Source: Halicephalobus mephisto
Taxonomy: Eukaryota > Nematoda > Chromadorea > Rhabditida > Panagrolaimidae
Length of the DNA: 64,000 nt
Reading direction: 5' to 3'
Assembly (NCBI GenBank): GCA_009193035.1
Contig: SWDT01000200.1
Location: forward strand, 144,654-208,653
Positions 45,201-55,993 of this stretch are shown here, piece by piece; within the stretch, counting starts at the first letter, position 1; each line of letters starts with the position of its first letter. The position numbers and the translations under genes were made by a program. The notes below the pieces were generated by a model. That model searched no databases. It saw only the letters and a list, made by a program, of their open reading frames with translations, and was not told where the DNA came from.

Positions 45201-48098
45201 GTGTAAAGCTTGCTCATCTCACGCTCATTGTTGATGTCTATGTGATACTTCTTCTCGAACACTCCGTCCGTCAACTTCATCGTCGGCAGTGCCTGGTTTT
45301 CGACCCACATACCATCCAATCCGTCCTCACCATATCGAAGCTGAATCAGCTGACCAACGCTATTTCTGACCGTTCCATCATAGTTAACCATGACAGACTC
45401 CATAGCCTTGATGAGACGACGTTGAATGTAACCAGTTTCGGCCGTCTTGACAGCAGTGTCGATCAAACCTTCACGACCACCCATTGCATGGAAGAAGAAC
45501 TCAGCTGGCGTCAAACCAGCGAGGTAAGAGTTTTCGACAAAACCACGAGATTCCGGACCATAGTCGTCTTTGATAAAGTGCGGCAAACTTCTATGGCGGA
45601 AACCGAACGGAATACGCTTTCCTTCCACGTTCTGTTGACCGACACAAGCAATAACTTGAGAAATGTTAATCTTGGATCCTTTGGAACCAGCGACCACCAT
45701 AGCTTTGAAGTTGTTGAACTCGGACAAGGATTTCTGAGCAGCACTACCAGTTCGATCACGAGCATCGTTCAAGATCCTGTTAACGCTGTTTTCGAATGTC
45801 TGCCGAAGCGTATTACCGGGGGTTGCCTCAAGTTCATCATTGTGTGCTTTTTCGATAACTTCAATGACATCATTCTTAGCCTTCACAATAGTGTCCTGGA
45901 TTTCCCTGTAAGTCGCTTGATCAGCAATAGTGTCACCAATCCCAATAGTATGGCCTTCACCCAAGAGCCAGGCATTGACGACAGTCTGAATATGGGAGTA
46001 AAAGTTGGCAGCCACCTCATGGCCGAGTTCCAGAGCTACCACATGAAGCAAGTTTCCAGCAGAACGACCGACAGTCTTGGAACAAATAATTCCCGAGAGA
46101 AGTACTCCGTTCTCAATGAGAACCCGGGTGTCGCCCGGGGAAATCCATTTCAGATCAGTGTTATCCTCAGAATCTGGATGAGTGGAATGAGTCCTTATCA
46201 CATTGACATTACCCGGAATGATTAAAGAGAACAGCTGCTTGCCTGTCCACAACGGCTTCGGCTTCATAATCGCCGGTTGCGGAATCTTTCCGTTCCAAGA
46301 AGGAAGGAACATCAGTAAATCCATTAACCTCGGAAGCTCAATAAATACATCTCGTTTAGTCATCATACGAACAGCACAAAGTGTATCCTGCACAATACCC
46401 ATCACAGGTTTGTTCGCTTGTGGAGTGATCAATTGACGAGGAACCATAGCAATCTCCTGGATCTCAGCTCGGGTTTCCAACGACTGGGGCAAGTGCAAGT
46501 TCATTTCGTCACCATCGAAATCTGCGTTGTACGGAGTCGTGACAGACAAATTCAAACGGAAAGTCGACCAAGGGAGAACCTTCACTTTGTGACCCATCAT
46601 AGACATCTTGTGAAGAGTGGGTTGTCGATTGAAGACAACGATATCACCATCTCTCATATGGCGTTCAACGCTGAAAACCCGATATACCACAACGACCGTA
46701 AGATAGACCTACCGATAGCCGGGTTGCAAGTGAAGATCTGCAGCTCGAGGGTGATATCTCAAGTCAACACGTTCTCCATTCTCCCGGATGATGTACTTAG
46801 CTCCGGGATAGCTCTTGTCGCCACGGATGACCATTTCTTGCAGAGTATCAATGTTGAAAGGAGTAACCAATTCAGGGAACGTCAAATTCTGCGCAATTGT
46901 TCTCGGCACACCAACGTGGTCAATCGGCAAGTTCGGATCTGGGGTGATAACCGTACGAGCTGAGAAATCAACACGTTTTCCCATCAAGTTTCCTCGAATT
47001 CTTCCTTCCTTTCCCTTCAGACGTTGCTTGACTGACTTCAATGGCCTACCACCTTTCTGAGTTGCGGTTGGAAGACCAGGAATCTGATTATCGACCAATG
47101 TAGCGACGTGGTACTGCAAAAGCTTGACATCCTCAGCAATAATGTGCGCGGCAGCACCTTGAGATTCGTTCTTCTTCAGCTGATTGTTAGTTTTCACAAT
47201 GTCGGAGAGCTTGTGCGTCAAGTCATCTTGATTTCTAGCCGAGCCGAAAGTAACGACGGCTGGTCTCACAGCAAGCGGAGGAACCGGCATAACTGTACAG
47301 ATCATCCAATCTGGTCGAGCGAACTCAGGGTCCATGCCGAGGATCTTGCAGTCCTCGTCGCTGATGTTTTTGAAAACCTCCAGAACCTTTTCAGCAGTCA
47401 AGCCAATCTTCCTTTCTTGGGTATCTTCATTTACGTGTTTTTTCCACTCCGCATTGAGTTCAATGCCGACTCTCCGGTAGGACGGTTGGTATCGACCACA
47501 ACCCCCTTTGTTCACAATGGCGGTTTCAGTCATTTCGTCGTCCTCTGGACCATCATCACCTTCACAGATGGTCTTCGATTTGCAGAGATCGTAAATGAGA
47601 GTTAATCGTTTCCTGAGATTGCCCTTCGTCTTGCCGATAATCTCTTTAACTCGAGCCGAGTCCTTGTCTATCAGGAGTCTGCTGCAATAGAAGCAAACGC
47701 ATCTGAGAACCTGTAAATTTAGAGTCAGAGAATATAGCAGCCAAAACCAACCAACCTTTAACGTTTTAGAGAAATATCCGATATGAAACACTGGCTTTGC
47801 CAACTCCAAATGGGCGAAATGACCAGGACATTCGATCATACTACCAGCGCAAGTCATACATCGTCCGCGCTTATCCAAAACACCCTGTCGAGGATCCATG
47901 AGGCCACCGATCTTTGGTTTGCCATTCTCATAAATCTCGGGGTACTCAATAGCACCAACGCTCATCCGCTTCTAAACCAACGCATCAGTCAAAACAAGTT
48001 GAGTGAGGACTTACGATCTCATCAGGACCCAGGATGCCGAACTGAACCCGTTTGACAGTCCTTAGTGGGGCTCGGAAGTCAGTACCCACGAGAGACAT
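42251..48098 (-). CDS. ama-1: RNA polymerase II largest subunit (RPB1)
   Basis: Minus-strand exons 48015-48098, 47756-47971, 46713-47710, 42665-46670, 42475-42621 and 42251-42430 give 1876 residues, close to C. elegans AMA-1. Landmarks are the zinc-binding clamp ([20 protein letters not shown]), the catalytic magnesium loop [13 protein letters not shown], the bridge helix region ([21 protein letters not shown]), the trigger loop ([19 protein letters not shown]) and the C-terminal heptad domain. The CTD starts near 43200 on this strand. Its first part is mostly YSPTSPS; the final part, spread over three exons, is mostly YSPSSPQ and less regular, ending DKNEKRK. It is the catalytic core of mRNA transcription. 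The last two introns (43 and 44 nt) cut between heptads. Confidence 0.98.
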
Positions 48099-48584
48099 GG
48101 TTCTGGAAGAAATTTCTCAGGATAAATTGCGAAACCATTAAGAGAACCGAAAAAAACACGAAAAACCGGTTCAATCGAATGAAATAAGTGGCAGGGACAA
48201 AACCACAGATTTCATATATGAAAAGCAACAAAACCACACTAACCAGGGTAAATATGACAATAACTCTTCAGATTCAGATGCGAATTCAGCAAGAAAATCT
48301 AAAAATTTCGAAAGCGAGAGAAGACAAAGTCTGCTGGAAGCTGATTGCGAAAGAGGACCGAAATTTTTCCCGCTAAGAGCCACGCGGGAAAACTAGTGCG
48401 CAACGAATATGGGTTGTGGAAAAACCAGCTTCACGGTTTCACAGATTTACGTAATTACAAACTCATCGATGGAAATTACTAACTGAGAACAATTCGTCTT
48501 GACAATTTGCACTAGAAGATACATAAACCACATTACAGAAAGTGCGGTTCTTAAGAGTTGTGATTCAGGTTTGGAGTTTCTATA
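48099..48584. promoter_or_regulatory. Divergent promoter region of ama-1 and the small plus-strand gene
   Basis: No exon is supported. It contains the 15-base motif gctaagagccacgcg (48372-48386) embedded in a short near-palindrome cccgc..gcggg (48369-48388). A tgattcag acceptor lies about 15 bp before the downstream ATG at 48585. Confidence 0.45.
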
Positions 48585-49078
48585 ATGCTATCTCAGCATT
48601 CTCTGAGTTCATCCAATTTCCAAACTCATTAATGAGCCCAAAACTTAACCTCTTCCAGATGAAATACTCGACGAAGACGTAATTTACCAGAAAATCGCTA
48701 GATTATATACCTTAGAAAATGAAGTCATCAGGAGACGCGGAGGACCCATAACTGTGAGTCTTGTTTTCACCTCCACAACTCAATCAGAAATTCCAGATTA
48801 TCCTCAATATGAAACTAAAGATATTCCATTGCGAGATATTCGAAGAAAACACAATGATCATCCATTTCAAAATCCAGTCGATGACGAAAGTTACCGACTA
48901 GAGCACCTCTAGGATCTTCAACTGCATCGACTATTGCGAGAAGGGCCACGTAAGACCCATGATTTACTTGATCCAATTTACACCTGTATCTGAATACGAC
49001 AAGTTCAAGGAAGTTTTTCTCAACTGTGTCAGTGATCAACTGTTGCGTTTCATCTGCAAGTTTATTACTTGTGTCTAA
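48585..49078 (+). CDS. Small unknown protein, 120 residues
   Basis: Exons 48585-48606, 48659-48753, 48797-48876 and 48913-49078 join in phase to 120 residues. The reading is supported by three consistent intron phases and non-random sequence (YQKIARLYTLENEVIRRRGG, IFHCEIFEENTMIIHFKIQ, YCEKGHVRPMIYLIQFTPV). The third intron would be only 36 nt. If it is not an intron, the frame continues but meets TAG at 48899-48901. The alternation of hydrophobic strands after a charged helix recalls small kinetochore or RWD-type folds, but I cannot name the family. The minus-strand open frame over the same region is taken as a shadow. Confidence 0.5.
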
Positions 49079-49158
49079 TACATCCCACAATCGAACATGT
49101 AAGTCTCTCAACTTGTATAAACGGCAAATTTGGCCTTTAAATAGTCTTAAATTCTCTT

Positions 49159-49941
49159 TTATACTCTAATGATTTCCAACCCTAAATGTTTCCCTGCTTC
49201 CGGGTCCAAAAACCACTTCACTGGGGTCTCAGGCTTGACCATTCCTGCGGGAATATTGTCGTCTTTGTCAAGAACCAGATTCTTTACGAGATCAGCCTTG
49301 CCAGCTCCAGTTGCGATAAAGACAACTTGCTTGGCAGCGTTGCATACCGGGAGAGTGATAGTGATCCTTCTCGGAGGCGGTTTTGGAGAGTCCTCGATTG
49401 GAACTACCCACGATGAACCTTTGTACTCCAAAAGCGGGTGTCCGGGGAATAACGAGCAAGTATGTCCATCTGGGCCTAACCCCAAGAATAGAAAGTCAAA
49501 TCTCGGCAGTCCTTCAGATGTCTCGTCCACTTTCCATTCACGCAATCTGTTTTCGAATTCTGTCGCTGCCTTTTGAGCTAAACCATTATTGTTGAAAATA
49601 AGTCGGAATTTCCATCACTCACCATCAGTCGGATCTCTCACAGGGATAAACTTGTTTTTAAATTCATCAGACAACAATTGCAGATAGGATCCCGTATTTG
49701 AATCTCCATCAGTAAGTGGAACAAGCCGTTCATCAACACAAAATAACCTCAACTTATCAAACTGCGTCTTCGTCAACTGCAATATAACAGGGGCCATAAC
49801 CGTCACCATCGATCCTCCGCTCAATCCAACCGTAACAGGCTTCGTTGACGGTTCAATCGCTTTCACCAGCATTTCCCGGATCAGCATCACCATATCTGTT
49901 TTCGTTTCAGCTACAACTATATTTGAGCGTTTAGAAGACAT
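49159..49941 (-). CDS. 6-phosphogluconolactonase
   Basis: Minus-strand exons 49623-49941 and 49159-49577 give 245 residues, the usual length. Family motifs are VGLSGGSMVTVMAP near the N-terminus (SGG.T type), FCVDERLVPLTDGDSNTGSY (DER, active-site arginine and SN) and LGLGPDGHTCSLFPGHP with the catalytic histidine. The enzyme hydrolyses 6-phosphogluconolactone to 6-phosphogluconate in the oxidative pentose phosphate pathway, in the cytosol. The start follows the exos-2 stop by 142 bp on the same strand, with an acceptor-like ggagtttag about 24 bp before the ATG, so it may be the second gene of an operon. Confidence 0.95.
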
Positions 49942-50083
49942 CTCAGAAGTACTTTCAAGGCACTAAACTCCAAATTCAGTCAAAAGTAAAATAAAAAAGA
50001 AGTACACAGCCCGAATTGAACAGGATCTACCCACAACCATTTGGTGTTTTAAATTTATTAAAAATCAACAACAAATTCAGAGT

Positions 50084-52082
50084 TCATTCTCCCGTTTCAG
50101 CCAGTCTGTTTCTGACTTCCGAAGCAACTTCGTCCATGACCTCTGGCTTGATAAGTTCTTGAACATCAAATTCCGAAGAGGCAGAATACGCATGAATAAT
50201 CGTTGTTTCATAAATTGGCTGCATTGAATCTTCCAGAATTTTGATGCAATTTGCAATTCTAGTCATTACGATCCTTACATCGTATGCTACTGTCTAAAAT
50301 GTACATGTATTAAACGTGAGGTCTTTGGTGTTTTACTGGTTTCAGTAAAAGTATTTTCTTAAGTCGAAAAATGTTCGTTCAGGTAAAAATCCCAAAATAG
50401 CAGAAAGTCAAGCTGTACTTTTTTCTTACAACTTGTTTACGCTTCAAGATTGTTCCAATGGAAAACATAAAATCAACAACCCCAACAACCTTTGTTTGCT
50501 TCGTTTCAGAGTAAATTCCGAATACCTCCAAGTTAATCCAAAGTGAAATTTTTACTGATGGAAATGCAAAACTGCTTTTTAATCCCTTCCAGAGACTTCC
50601 CTAAGTAAAAAAGCTGTCAACAAATGCAGTTTGCTACTCAAATTCAAGCAAAATTAAAAGTCAAAGTTTGCAAAATCTACTCCACTAAATAAATCAAGAA
50701 CTCAGTTCTCGTTTTTTGTTTACTTACAAAAATGTGAGTGAGCAAACTCCACGAATTTCACGCATAACCATTGCATTTGCCAGAGGGAAGTCAAAAAAGT
50801 TAAGAAAACAAAACTTTCTATTCGAAGTAACTCGCGTTCAAGTACTGAATATCGGTTATTTACTTAAGCTCAATTGTGTTTCAATTAATTCGAAGCGCAC
50901 TGACAGGTTTCACGTTTTTCTGGAAGAAACCAAGTTCCCTCCCCTTGTTTTCAGAGGAGTATATAAACCCCGATTTTTCTCTGAGAAAACAACCAAGGTT
51001 CAATTCCGAAAACTTCTGAAATGGCCTCTACTCGAGTTATCCTCGTCATCGCTCTCTTGGCTATCATCGGCGCCGTCCTCGTTGAAGAAGCTGCTGCTCA
51101 GTGGGGATACTACGGCTGGCCAAGCTATGGATACGGATACTATTATCCCTCCTACTACGGCTACTATGGATACTACGGAAAGCGCGACGCTGGATTCGGC
51201 CCTGGAGATCAAGCGAACGTTCAACGCCAATGAAACAATTGAAGTTCACCCGGATCTCCAATAACTCTCCGAACGAAATCAATCAAAATGACAGTATTTT
51301 GCTTGAATTTTGTTAACATTTAAAATCGTTTCAATAAAGATTTCACTGGCAATTTTAAAGTGCAACCCACCTCAGTAGGATGAGTGTAACCTCCAGTGGC
51401 AGCCAGCTGTCCATCTACTGGAGGAGGCTCGATCCAGATCCAGCCGTTCCTTCCCAAGATGATTCTTGCACCAAAGTGGAGGTCGTGGAAATGGGTCTTT
51501 CTTCTCTTCATCAGGGAAGCCATAGCTTTGACGAGGATTCCCTGACCGAGTTTGCCGTACCTCAAATTTCTTGCTTGTAGTTGAATAGCGTCGTTCTGCA
51601 CATTCAGGACTTCGGCAACAACGAGATCACCTTCTTCCATGTACATCCTCATCCTCATTTCATCTTCGGCCGACTTTCTTCGAAGTTCTCCTCCGGGCAG
51701 AGAGATGTTGGCAAGGTTCAAAAACCCATCTTGAATAGAATTGATATCCACTCTCCATCGTTTCTGCTGAACCTCCGTGATCCTACCGACAACGACATCG
51801 CCAACATTCGGACGGTATCTGGATTTGAATGGCTGGACGGTGATCAACTTGCTCACTTGACGAACCGATCCAGCAACAGAAGCAACAATATCGTCACCGT
51901 TGTAAAACGTTCCATGTCCACTGGAAATAATTCTGATATGGTTTTTGAATAGAAACAAACCTCATGAACTCCGCTCGATTGCCAGTGATAGCTCCTGGGA
52001 CAACAATCTTTGTACCCTCTTCATCTTTCTCTGTCGGAACGGATTCCGTTCTAGATATAGGTCCTGTAATGTCAATCCTCAT
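50084..52082 (-). CDS. exos-2: Exosome RNA-binding cap subunit RRP4
   Basis: Minus-strand exons 51961-52082, 51371-51920 and 50084-50293 give 293 residues, the same length as human EXOSC2. Features are the N-terminal domain (VVPGAITGN... [19 protein letters not shown]), the S1 domain ([21 protein letters not shown]), the KH-type region ([20 protein letters not shown]), and a C-terminal block encoded alone in the last exon ([35 protein letters not shown]) that matches the human C-terminus (NCI, ILKPEIMEEI). RRP4 caps the 3'-5' RNA exosome and channels RNA. The last intron is 1077 nt, far longer than its neighbours, and contains a complete peptide gene on the plus strand. A poly(A) signal (minus aataaa) is at 50054-50059. 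Confidence 0.93.
50960..50967 (+). promoter_or_regulatory. TATA box of the nested peptide gene
   Basis: tatataaa lies about 54 bp before the ATG at 51021. A strong TATA box close to the start is typical of inducible, single-exon nematode peptide genes and supports the nested gene having its own promoter inside the exos-2 intron. Confidence 0.65.
51021..51233 (+). CDS. Secreted Tyr/Gly-rich peptide, NLP/CNC (antimicrobial) type
   Basis: A single exon of 70 residues. The signal peptide (about residues 1-26, ending EEAAA) is followed by [18 protein letters not shown] and more YYGYYG units, then Gly-Lys-Arg, a site for dibasic cleavage and C-terminal amidation, then a short acidic tail ([15 protein letters not shown]). 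The QWGY start and Tyr/Gly repeats are the hallmark of the nematode epidermal peptides induced by infection or wounding (NLP-29 and caenacin groups). It has its own TATA box (50960-50967) and poly(A) signal (aataaa, 51333-51338). It lies wholly inside the last intron of exos-2, on the opposite strand. Confidence 0.85.
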   Translation: MASTRVILVIALLAIIGAVLVEEAAAQWGYYGWPSYGYGYYYPSYYGYYGYYGKRDAGFGPGDQANVQRQ

Positions 52083-52392
52083 CGTTCAACAGCCAATTCC
52101 GCACAAGATTAAGGATTGAGTGAATAAAAGACGGTAGAAAATCATCAAAATTGAAGAAACGAAATCAGAAAGTACAACTGGCAAATCGACCAAGTTGCCA
52201 AAGCCAAACAGTTGAAGATTTCCACAGCGTTCTCTATTTCGTTATTTTTCCTGATCTTCTGATTCGTCTTACATTAAATCAATTGTATTCCATACTTTTG
52301 TGATCTGCTAGTAGTTACCAAAGGTATGTGGTCAATATTCGATCAATTTTCATATATAAGTTAACTTGGTTTTTCCAGACATTCATATTAGT
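52083..52392. promoter_or_regulatory. Short divergent promoter between exos-2 and SLU7
   Basis: 310 bp separate the two start codons of two RNA-processing genes transcribed in opposite directions. A ttttccag acceptor ends about 14 bp before the SLU7 ATG, suggesting trans-splicing. No gene is seen. Confidence 0.5.
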
Positions 52393-54732
52393 ATGGCACG
52401 AGTTCCCCAGAAGCCTGTTTCGGAATTGCTCAGGAAATCAGATACAACTGCTGATGAAGAAGAAGCCACCAAGAAGCGAAGAAATGATTTTAGAGAGCTC
52501 AAGGAACTAGAAGAACAGAGGAAGGCCGGCACGGCTCCGGCTATGGTCGATGTCGAAACTGGAAGGGACATCAACCCCCATATCCCGGAATTCATCGAGA
52601 AAACTCCATGGTATGTTAGCACTGATGGCCCTACTTTGAAGGTATGTTATTTATATATAAAGAGATGTATTTATTCGTAAATTCCAGCATCAACGTCCTC
52701 ACCCGGAGAGACAAAAGTCGTTTGCCACAGTTGCTGAATGGTACAAGAAGGGAACTACAGGGAAAGTCGCCTTCAAATTTCGGAAAGGTGCATGCGAGAA
52801 CTGCGGAGCGATGGGACATCAGAAGAAAGACTGTTTCGAGAGACCTCGGAAAGTGGGAGCCAAACATACAGAAGAAGATTTCGCTCCTGACGACTACGTC
52901 CAGCCGAATCTGACACTTGACTACGACGCAAAAAGAGATCGATGGAATGGCTTTGACCCTGCTACTTATACCGAGACTGTTGTCAAGGAACATGAAGAAC
53001 TTGCTGAACTCGCTAAGGTCTTGAAAGCAGAACGAATCGCCAAAGGAGAAATTGCCGAAGATGAGGATGATGAGAGATACGCTGACAACATGGCTCCTGG
53101 TCAGACAGTGGATATGGATTCAAGAACTCGTATTACTGTCAGGAATTTGCGTATCAGAGAGGATCCCGCCAAATATCTGTATAACCTCAACGAGAATGGT
53201 CCTTACTACGACCCCAAAAGTCGTTCTATGCGCGAGAATCCCTTCCAAGGAATCCCAGGCAAAGAAGCTGAGGCAGCCAAGTTTGCTGGTGAGAACTACA
53301 TCAGGTACACCGGAGAAGTGGTCAAGGCTAATGAAGCTCAAGTCTTCGCTTGGCAGGCTAGAACCAAGGGAATCGATGTTCATGCAACGGCCGAACCCAC
53401 CAAGTTAGAACTTTTACAGAAGAAAGTCGAGCAAGAAAAGGAAACTCTGAAGAACCAACACAAGAAAGAGTTACTCGAGAAGTATGGAGGAGAGGAGCAC
53501 TTGGAAGCTCCAGCGAAAGAACTGTTGCTTGCTCAAACTGAAAATTACGTTCAATACGACAGAAGAGGAAGAGTTATCAAAGGAGAGGAGAGACCACTGA
53601 TGAAGTCAAAGTACGAAGAAGACAAGTAAGTTCTCTTTTTTACTAGGGACCTAGAAGTTCACTCGCAATGCATTTCGATGTAGATTACAGTTTACTTTCT
53701 GATATTTCTATACACAGCTGATCAAGTGATATTGAGGTTTCCATATAGATACCTAAGATCGGTTGTTTCTTGTCTATTACGAGTAAATTCGTGCGCTCAT
53801 TGATTGGCAATTTTGAGTGAAATGACATATCTAGCTAATCAGCGGATTTGTGGTGGCATCGAATAATTTTTTTCCAACACATTTTCAAAATTGTATGAAG
53901 ATTTTAATTGATGAGTTTAGATTAATCAATAACCACACTACTGTCTGGGGATCTTATTGGAGAGATGGTCAATGGGGTTACAAGTGCTGTCATTCTTTAA
54001 TAAAGAATTCATACTGCGTTGGTAAGAAAGGCCATCTAATGGAGGAACAAACTTTCACAAGGATGCCTTCTGTCCAAACTACCGCTCCCCAACAGCTTCA
54101 ACCAAAGCGGGCTGAAATCAAGGAGGAGGAAGAAAAGAAGATTACAGAAGAACAACCTCCTGCTGAATCCTCTGGTGAAGAGACCGAGCCTGAACAGACA
54201 GAAGATGTTAAGGCTGTTAAAGAAGAAGAATCTGAAGTTGATGAAGAGAAACAAAGAGAACTGGAACTCGAACTAGAAGCCGAGAAAGAAAGGAGAGCGA
54301 AGAAGGAACACAAGTTGGAAAAGAAGCGGGAAAAGCGGAAGAGACAGAAGGAAAAACACAAAAACAAGGACAAAAAGAAAGATAAAAAGAAAAGAAGGTC
54401 TTCTAGTTCTTCCAGCTCCTCGAGCTCGTCATCTTCAGAAGGAGAATCTAGTTCGAAGAAATCGAAATATTCCTCTGAGCTGCGAGCAGCTATCAAGAAG
54501 GCGGAGAAAGAACAGAGAGAAGGGAAATTGATGAAAGAGACAGTAAGTTGATTTTGTACAATTACCGTTGACAGTCACACCATTTCAGTCTGATCGAGAT
54601 CGAAGTTATAATTCCCAGTACGAAGTGAAAGCTCCGACAACGGTTGAACTAGAAGCCTACAATTTGGTCAGGATACATTCATCGGATCCCATGGCGGCCT
54701 ACATGAACGAAAAAAAAGACAAGAAAAAGTGA
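52393..54732 (+). CDS. Pre-mRNA splicing factor SLU7
   Basis: Exons 52393-52641, 52688-53625, 53921-54542 and 54589-54732 give 650 residues. Family features are the zinc knuckle [70 protein letters not shown], and [17 protein letters not shown] in the third exon. The last third is a Lys/Glu-rich charged region with a run of about 13 serines, ending with the conserved [16 protein letters not shown] segment ([14 protein letters not shown]). SLU7 acts in the second step of splicing, helping choose the 3' splice site. The intron before exon 3 is longer (295 nt). A lipid phosphatase gene follows after 121 bp on the same strand. Confidence 0.95.
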
Positions 54733-54853
54733 TTCTTGGGCGTTGTATTTATTTGTTGTTGATAAACATGAACTTCTCAGGTTTAAAGTCATTCCAGTCG
54801 TGGTTATTGCCATTGGTATTCTTTGTTGTCGGTATTCTCGATAGCCATTCCAG

Positions 54854-55565
54854 ATGCTGGAAGGAGCACACCAACTGGATGTTGCTTTGACTCGATACAT
54901 CTTCTTCCCCGAGGCAGTCAACTCTGTTTTTGTGAGGATAGTGTTTCTCTTGGTGGAATGGGCGGCACACGGAATACCCTGGTTGCTGATATCGGGATTT
55001 GGGACGTTGTACTCGTTAAACAAAAACCAACTTCCCATGGTTCAGTGGAAATGGACGGTTTTGCTTTTTGGTGAGTTCCGTTGTTCTCTCGAATTCGAAA
55101 TTCATTGTTTTTCAGGGATCTTGATGGACTTGGCAGCGGTTGGATTGATCAAGATCACTTTCAGAAGAGCCCGACCTCCTTACAATGCAGATGATCAAAT
55201 CTACGAAGCCCCGATTGCAGACAAATTCTCCTTTCCTTCAGGTCATACCTCCAGAGCTGCCATGCTGATGATATTAGGGTTTGTTTCCCCAATTCTTATA
55301 TCAATAAAGTCTACTTTGCAGATTGCACTTCTTCGGTAGTCAGTGCAAATACCAGCTGATTGCTTTTCCACTATTCCTGGGATTCACTCGAATAGCCATG
55401 GGAAGACACTATCTATTCGATGTTCTAGCGGGTATCATCCTAGGAATCGTCGAGGGCTTGGTAGTTATAAAATTCCCCACCCAAGTCCCTTCAATGGTAC
55501 TGGAGTATTTGCCTTTCATACCTCTTTTACCGGTACCGAATATTCCTATTTTAAACGCAAAATAA
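54854..55565 (+). CDS. PAP2-type lipid phosphatase, PLPP6-like
   Basis: Exons 54854-55070, 55116-55278 and 55322-55565 give 207 residues. The three PAP2 motifs are intact: KITFRRARPP, PSGHTSRA, and RIAMGRHYLFDVLAG. Several membrane helices flank them. Size and order fit PLPP6/PPAPDC2, ER enzymes that dephosphorylate isoprenoid diphosphates such as presqualene and farnesyl diphosphate. The start was chosen because ATG lies directly behind a cattccag acceptor, which also marks a likely trans-splice site. With SLU7 ending only 121 bp upstream on the same strand, an operon is likely. Nearby poly(A) signal aaaataaaaat is at about 55573. Confidence 0.93.
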
Positions 55566-55993
55566 CTGATATCAAAAATAAAAATTTCGAAAGTTTTATC
55601 TCTCCGTACAAAGTAAAATAATCCATAGTAATTCCAAAAACTAATACTTAATCGTACTAAAATGCTCGAGGGTTGGACAGACAACCTTTTCATATAAATA
55701 CAAAATCAGATAGGTAATTAAGAGACAAATTACATAAGCTAGGCTGCATGAGCCTCAGAAAATAATTAGCTGTCGTTATTAATTAAAGAATACTTGGGTG
55801 TTACCTTACAGAGAAGAGAGTAAACCGGAGAGTAAATGGAACCAGTTCAGCTTGTGTCCCCGGGGAGAAGGATAGAGGATCTAACTAAGTCTCGAGCTAC
55901 TTCTCTACTATGATTGCTTTACATAAAAGTGCCAATCCCAAATGGATTGTATCGATCAAGAAGCATTCTGAGGTTGAAAGACCTTCAAAAAGT
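55566..55993. other. Convergent 3' regions, no gene seen
   Basis: The interval lies between the PLPP6-like stop (plus) and the stop of the disordered-protein gene (minus). It contains 3' UTR-type sequence only. Confidence 0.4.

Noticed and set aside
48815..49111. 98-residue minus-strand open frame opposite the small gene near ama-1
   Set aside because: The plus strand gives four exons in matching phases across the same interval; the minus frame has no splice or start context.
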